In this document: positions 62,533 through 64,000 of the stretch, one piece after another
How the letters are laid out: every line of letters begins with the position of its first letter
Position numbering within the stretch: the stretch's first letter is position 1
Notes under the pieces: generated by a model
What the model saw: only the letters and a program-made list of their open reading frames with translations
The model's database searches: none
Told to the model about the DNA's origin: nothing
Translations under genes and position numbers: made by a program
Source of the DNA: Bacteriovorax stolpii
GTDB taxonomy: Bacteria > Bdellovibrionota > Bacteriovoracia > Bacteriovoracales > Bacteriovoracaceae
Direction: 5' to 3'
Length of the DNA: 64,000 nucleotides
NCBI GenBank assembly: GCA_945883845.1
Contig: CAMCYI010000005.1
Coordinates: 62,001 to 126,000 of the forward strand

Positions 62533-62661
62533 ATCAGCATAGGAGTTTGCTGAGAGACATAGTTTTTATTATTAACGGTTAGGTGGCTGGTCCTTTTCTG
62601 GAAGCCATGGATGAGAGCCTGTAGTGCTATCATCCCCTACCAAGGTCTAGGAGGGACATGC

Positions 62662-63942
62662 ATGAGTATTCTTTCGTCTTTTAACACTGGTGTAACAGGT
62701 TTGAACGCTGCCGGCTCCGCAATGGGAGTCATCGGTGACAACATCGCCAACGCTGGTACTTTCGGATTCAAAGGCTCTCGAGCTGAATTCCAGGACATGC
62801 TTGCCAGTTCTCTTAAAGGAATTGACGGCGGTGACCAGATGGGTTCAGGTGCTAAACTCGCACACATCACTCCGCAGTTCGTACAAGGGACAATATCCCG
62901 TACACAAAACATCACAGACATCGCAATTAACGGTAACGGCTTCTTCCAGGTGGACGCACCATTTGGTAAGGGTTACACACGTGACGGTGCTTTCCACTTT
63001 GATAAGGAAGGCTTCATGGTTAACGGTGACGGTTACAAAGTTCAGGGTTTCCAGCCTGACGAAACCGGCAAGATCACAAACAAAACGGGCTCAATTAAAC
63101 TTGGGAATACGAACGTCGCAGCGACACAGACATCTGCAGTAAAAATGTCGATTAACCTCGACTCTCGTGAGAAGCCAATGAAGTTCGATCCGAAAAATCC
63201 GGACAAGACTTCTAACTTCAACACTTCAGTTACAGTTTACGACTCTGTTGGTACTGCTCGTCTCGTGACGATGTACTACAATAAAGCAGTAGACGGTCAG
63301 TGGGAATACCACGCAATGGCGGATGGTAATGATGTGGCCGGCGGATTGCCTGGAACAATGGTCGAACAGGCCAGCGGTAAACTTAAGTTCAATCAGAAAG
63401 GCTTGCTCGAAGAGGCAACTCCAGGGCTTAACTCTTTCAACTTTAATAACGGCGCAATTGCCGGTCAGCAAATCGCTTTTGACTTCGGTAAGTCGATCAA
63501 AGACGGTGGCTCTGGTAACGATGCAGCTACTCAGTACGGATCTAAGTCTTCAGTGGCACGCCACTCTCAGGATGGATCTTCTGCAGCGACTCTCTCAAGC
63601 ATGTCATTCAATGATGACGGTGTTCTTACTGCGGTCTACGACAACGGTAAGCAGATGGAGCTCGGTCAGGTTGCAGTTGCTAAGTTCGAGGATAACGAAG
63701 GTCTGTTCAAGACAGGTAAGAACTTGTTCAAAGAAACTCGTAAATCAGGTCAGGCAGCAATGGGTAAACCAGGAGCTGATGGTCGCGGTGAAGTTCTTTC
63801 GAAATCGGTTGAGCAATCTAACGTGGATATCGCAAATGAGTTCATCGGGCTGATGGCAGCTCAACGTAACTTCCAGGCGAACACAAGAACGATTACGACT
63901 GCAGATCAGATGTTGCAAGAAGTTCTGAACATTAAACGCTAA
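62662..63942 (+). CDS. flgE: Flagellar hook protein FlgE
   Basis: This 426-residue hook subunit starts at the ATG at 62662, eleven bases after TAGGAGGG; an in-frame ATG at 62611 lacks a site and would add 17 residues. The N-terminal FNTGVTGLNAAGSAMGVIGDNIANAGTFGFK and C-terminal EFIGLMAAQRNFQANTRTITTADQMLQEVLN motifs are typical. It is preceded by a 129-base gap and followed by a terminator at the window edge. Confidence 0.95.
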   Translation: MSILSSFNTGVTGLNAAGSAMGVIGDNIANAGTFGFKGSRAEFQDMLASSLKGIDGGDQMGSGAKLAHITPQFVQGTISRTQNITDIAINGNGFFQVDAPFGKGYTRDGAFHFDKEGFMVNGDGYKVQGFQPDETGKITNKTGSIKLGNTNVAATQTSAVKMSINLDSREKPMKFDPKNPDKTSNFNTSVTVYDSVGTARLVTMYYNKAVDGQWEYHAMADGNDVAGGLPGTMVEQASGKLKFNQKGLLEEATPGLNSFNFNNGAIAGQQIAFDFGKSIKDGGSGNDAATQYGSKSSVARHSQDGSSAATLSSMSFNDDGVLTAVYDNGKQMELGQVAVAKFEDNEGLFKTGKNLFKETRKSGQAAMGKPGADGRGEVLSKSVEQSNVDIANEFIGLMAAQRNFQANTRTITTADQMLQEVLNIKR

Positions 63943-63973
63943 TAGTTAAAGACTAGTTTCTCTTAAAACTCCG

Positions 63974-64000
63974 AAAGGGCACCCATGAGGGTGCCCTTTT
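63974..64000 (+). terminator. Rho-independent terminator after flgE
   Basis: AAGGGCACCC pairs with GGGTGCCCTT across ATGA, followed by a T-run that continues to the window edge. Confidence 0.9.

Noticed and set aside
62533..62661. Sigma-54 or sigma-28 promoter before flgE or fliK
   Set aside because: I searched for TGGC..GC and TAAA...GCCGATAA patterns; the candidates lacked essential bases, so none was reported.
1..64000. CRISPR array, prophage, transposon, rRNA or tRNA genes
   Set aside because: No regularly spaced repeats, transposase, integrase or RNA gene sequences were recognised on either strand.

Overview
The window looks like chromosome from a Gram-negative, flagellated bacterium. 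It carries lipopolysaccharide and outer-membrane machinery (MsbA-type exporter, LptF/G permease, YejM/PbgA-like protein, MlaEFD, several beta-barrel proteins with signal peptides), type IV pilus and cell-shape genes (PilW-like lipoprotein next to RodZ) and a large flagellar cluster. My best guess is the Bdellovibrionota, probably the Bacteriovorax/Peredibacter side. This is inferred from recalled gene order (flgB-flgC-fliE-fliF-fliG-fliH-fliI-fliJ, then fliK-flgD-flgE), moderate GC, and the many secreted lineage-specific proteins. No rRNA, tRNA, CRISPR array, insertion sequence or integrase was seen.

Layout. Positions 1-3520 hold the end of an unknown gene and three exported beta-barrel-type proteins, two followed by clear intrinsic terminators. 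From 3517 to 16270 lie a small coiled-coil protein behind an 18-bp palindrome, a YejM/PbgA-like membrane protein, RlmC, a monofunctional transglycosylase, TrmL-PepA, LptF/G, the RlmD-like/PilW/RodZ leftward block, and the potassium uptake pair KtrB-KtrA followed by a HAMP-PAS sensor that has no output domain. From 17544 to 29313 lie LepA, an ORF6N protein, a flippase-like membrane protein, a nitrilase-GNAT pair, an NfuA-like protein, a compact SF2 helicase overlapping recO, GmhB (apparently starting at AUU), an MsbA-type exporter, a lipoprotein and a short-chain dehydrogenase. From 29385 to 42462 lie GlyQS, pyruvate phosphate dikinase, an S12 hydrolase, two exported proteins (one an App1-type phosphatase), Mpl overlapping a large lipoprotein, MetK and an orphan NtrC-type response regulator.

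Positions 42463-42851 are a hairpin-rich gap. The leftward lipoprotein-MlaE-MlaF-MlaD operon follows. From 45880 onward comes the flagellar region: a 900-residue secreted TPR protein, a degenerate enhancer-binding protein that keeps its Fis-type HTH but has lost GAFTGA and the Walker B acidic residues, flgBC-fliEFGHIJ and a MotE-like protein. A leftward block interrupts it, with a c-type cytochrome and an operon of two cysteine-rich secreted proteins plus a CREST-family membrane hydrolase. A second rightward flagellar operon follows (fliK-flgD-TIGR02530-type gene-flgE), ending at a terminator at the window edge.

Functional themes. Envelope assembly and remodelling dominate: GT51 transglycosylase, Mpl, GmhB, MsbA, LptF/G, Mla, RodZ and PilW. 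With the basal-body, export and hook genes, this suits a motile predator-like cell. The least explained items are the degenerate flagellar regulator, the helicase-recO overlap, the KtrBA-linked sensor, the Kazal-like/CREST operon, a possible small RNA at 59633-59740 and the hairpin array near 42.5 kb.
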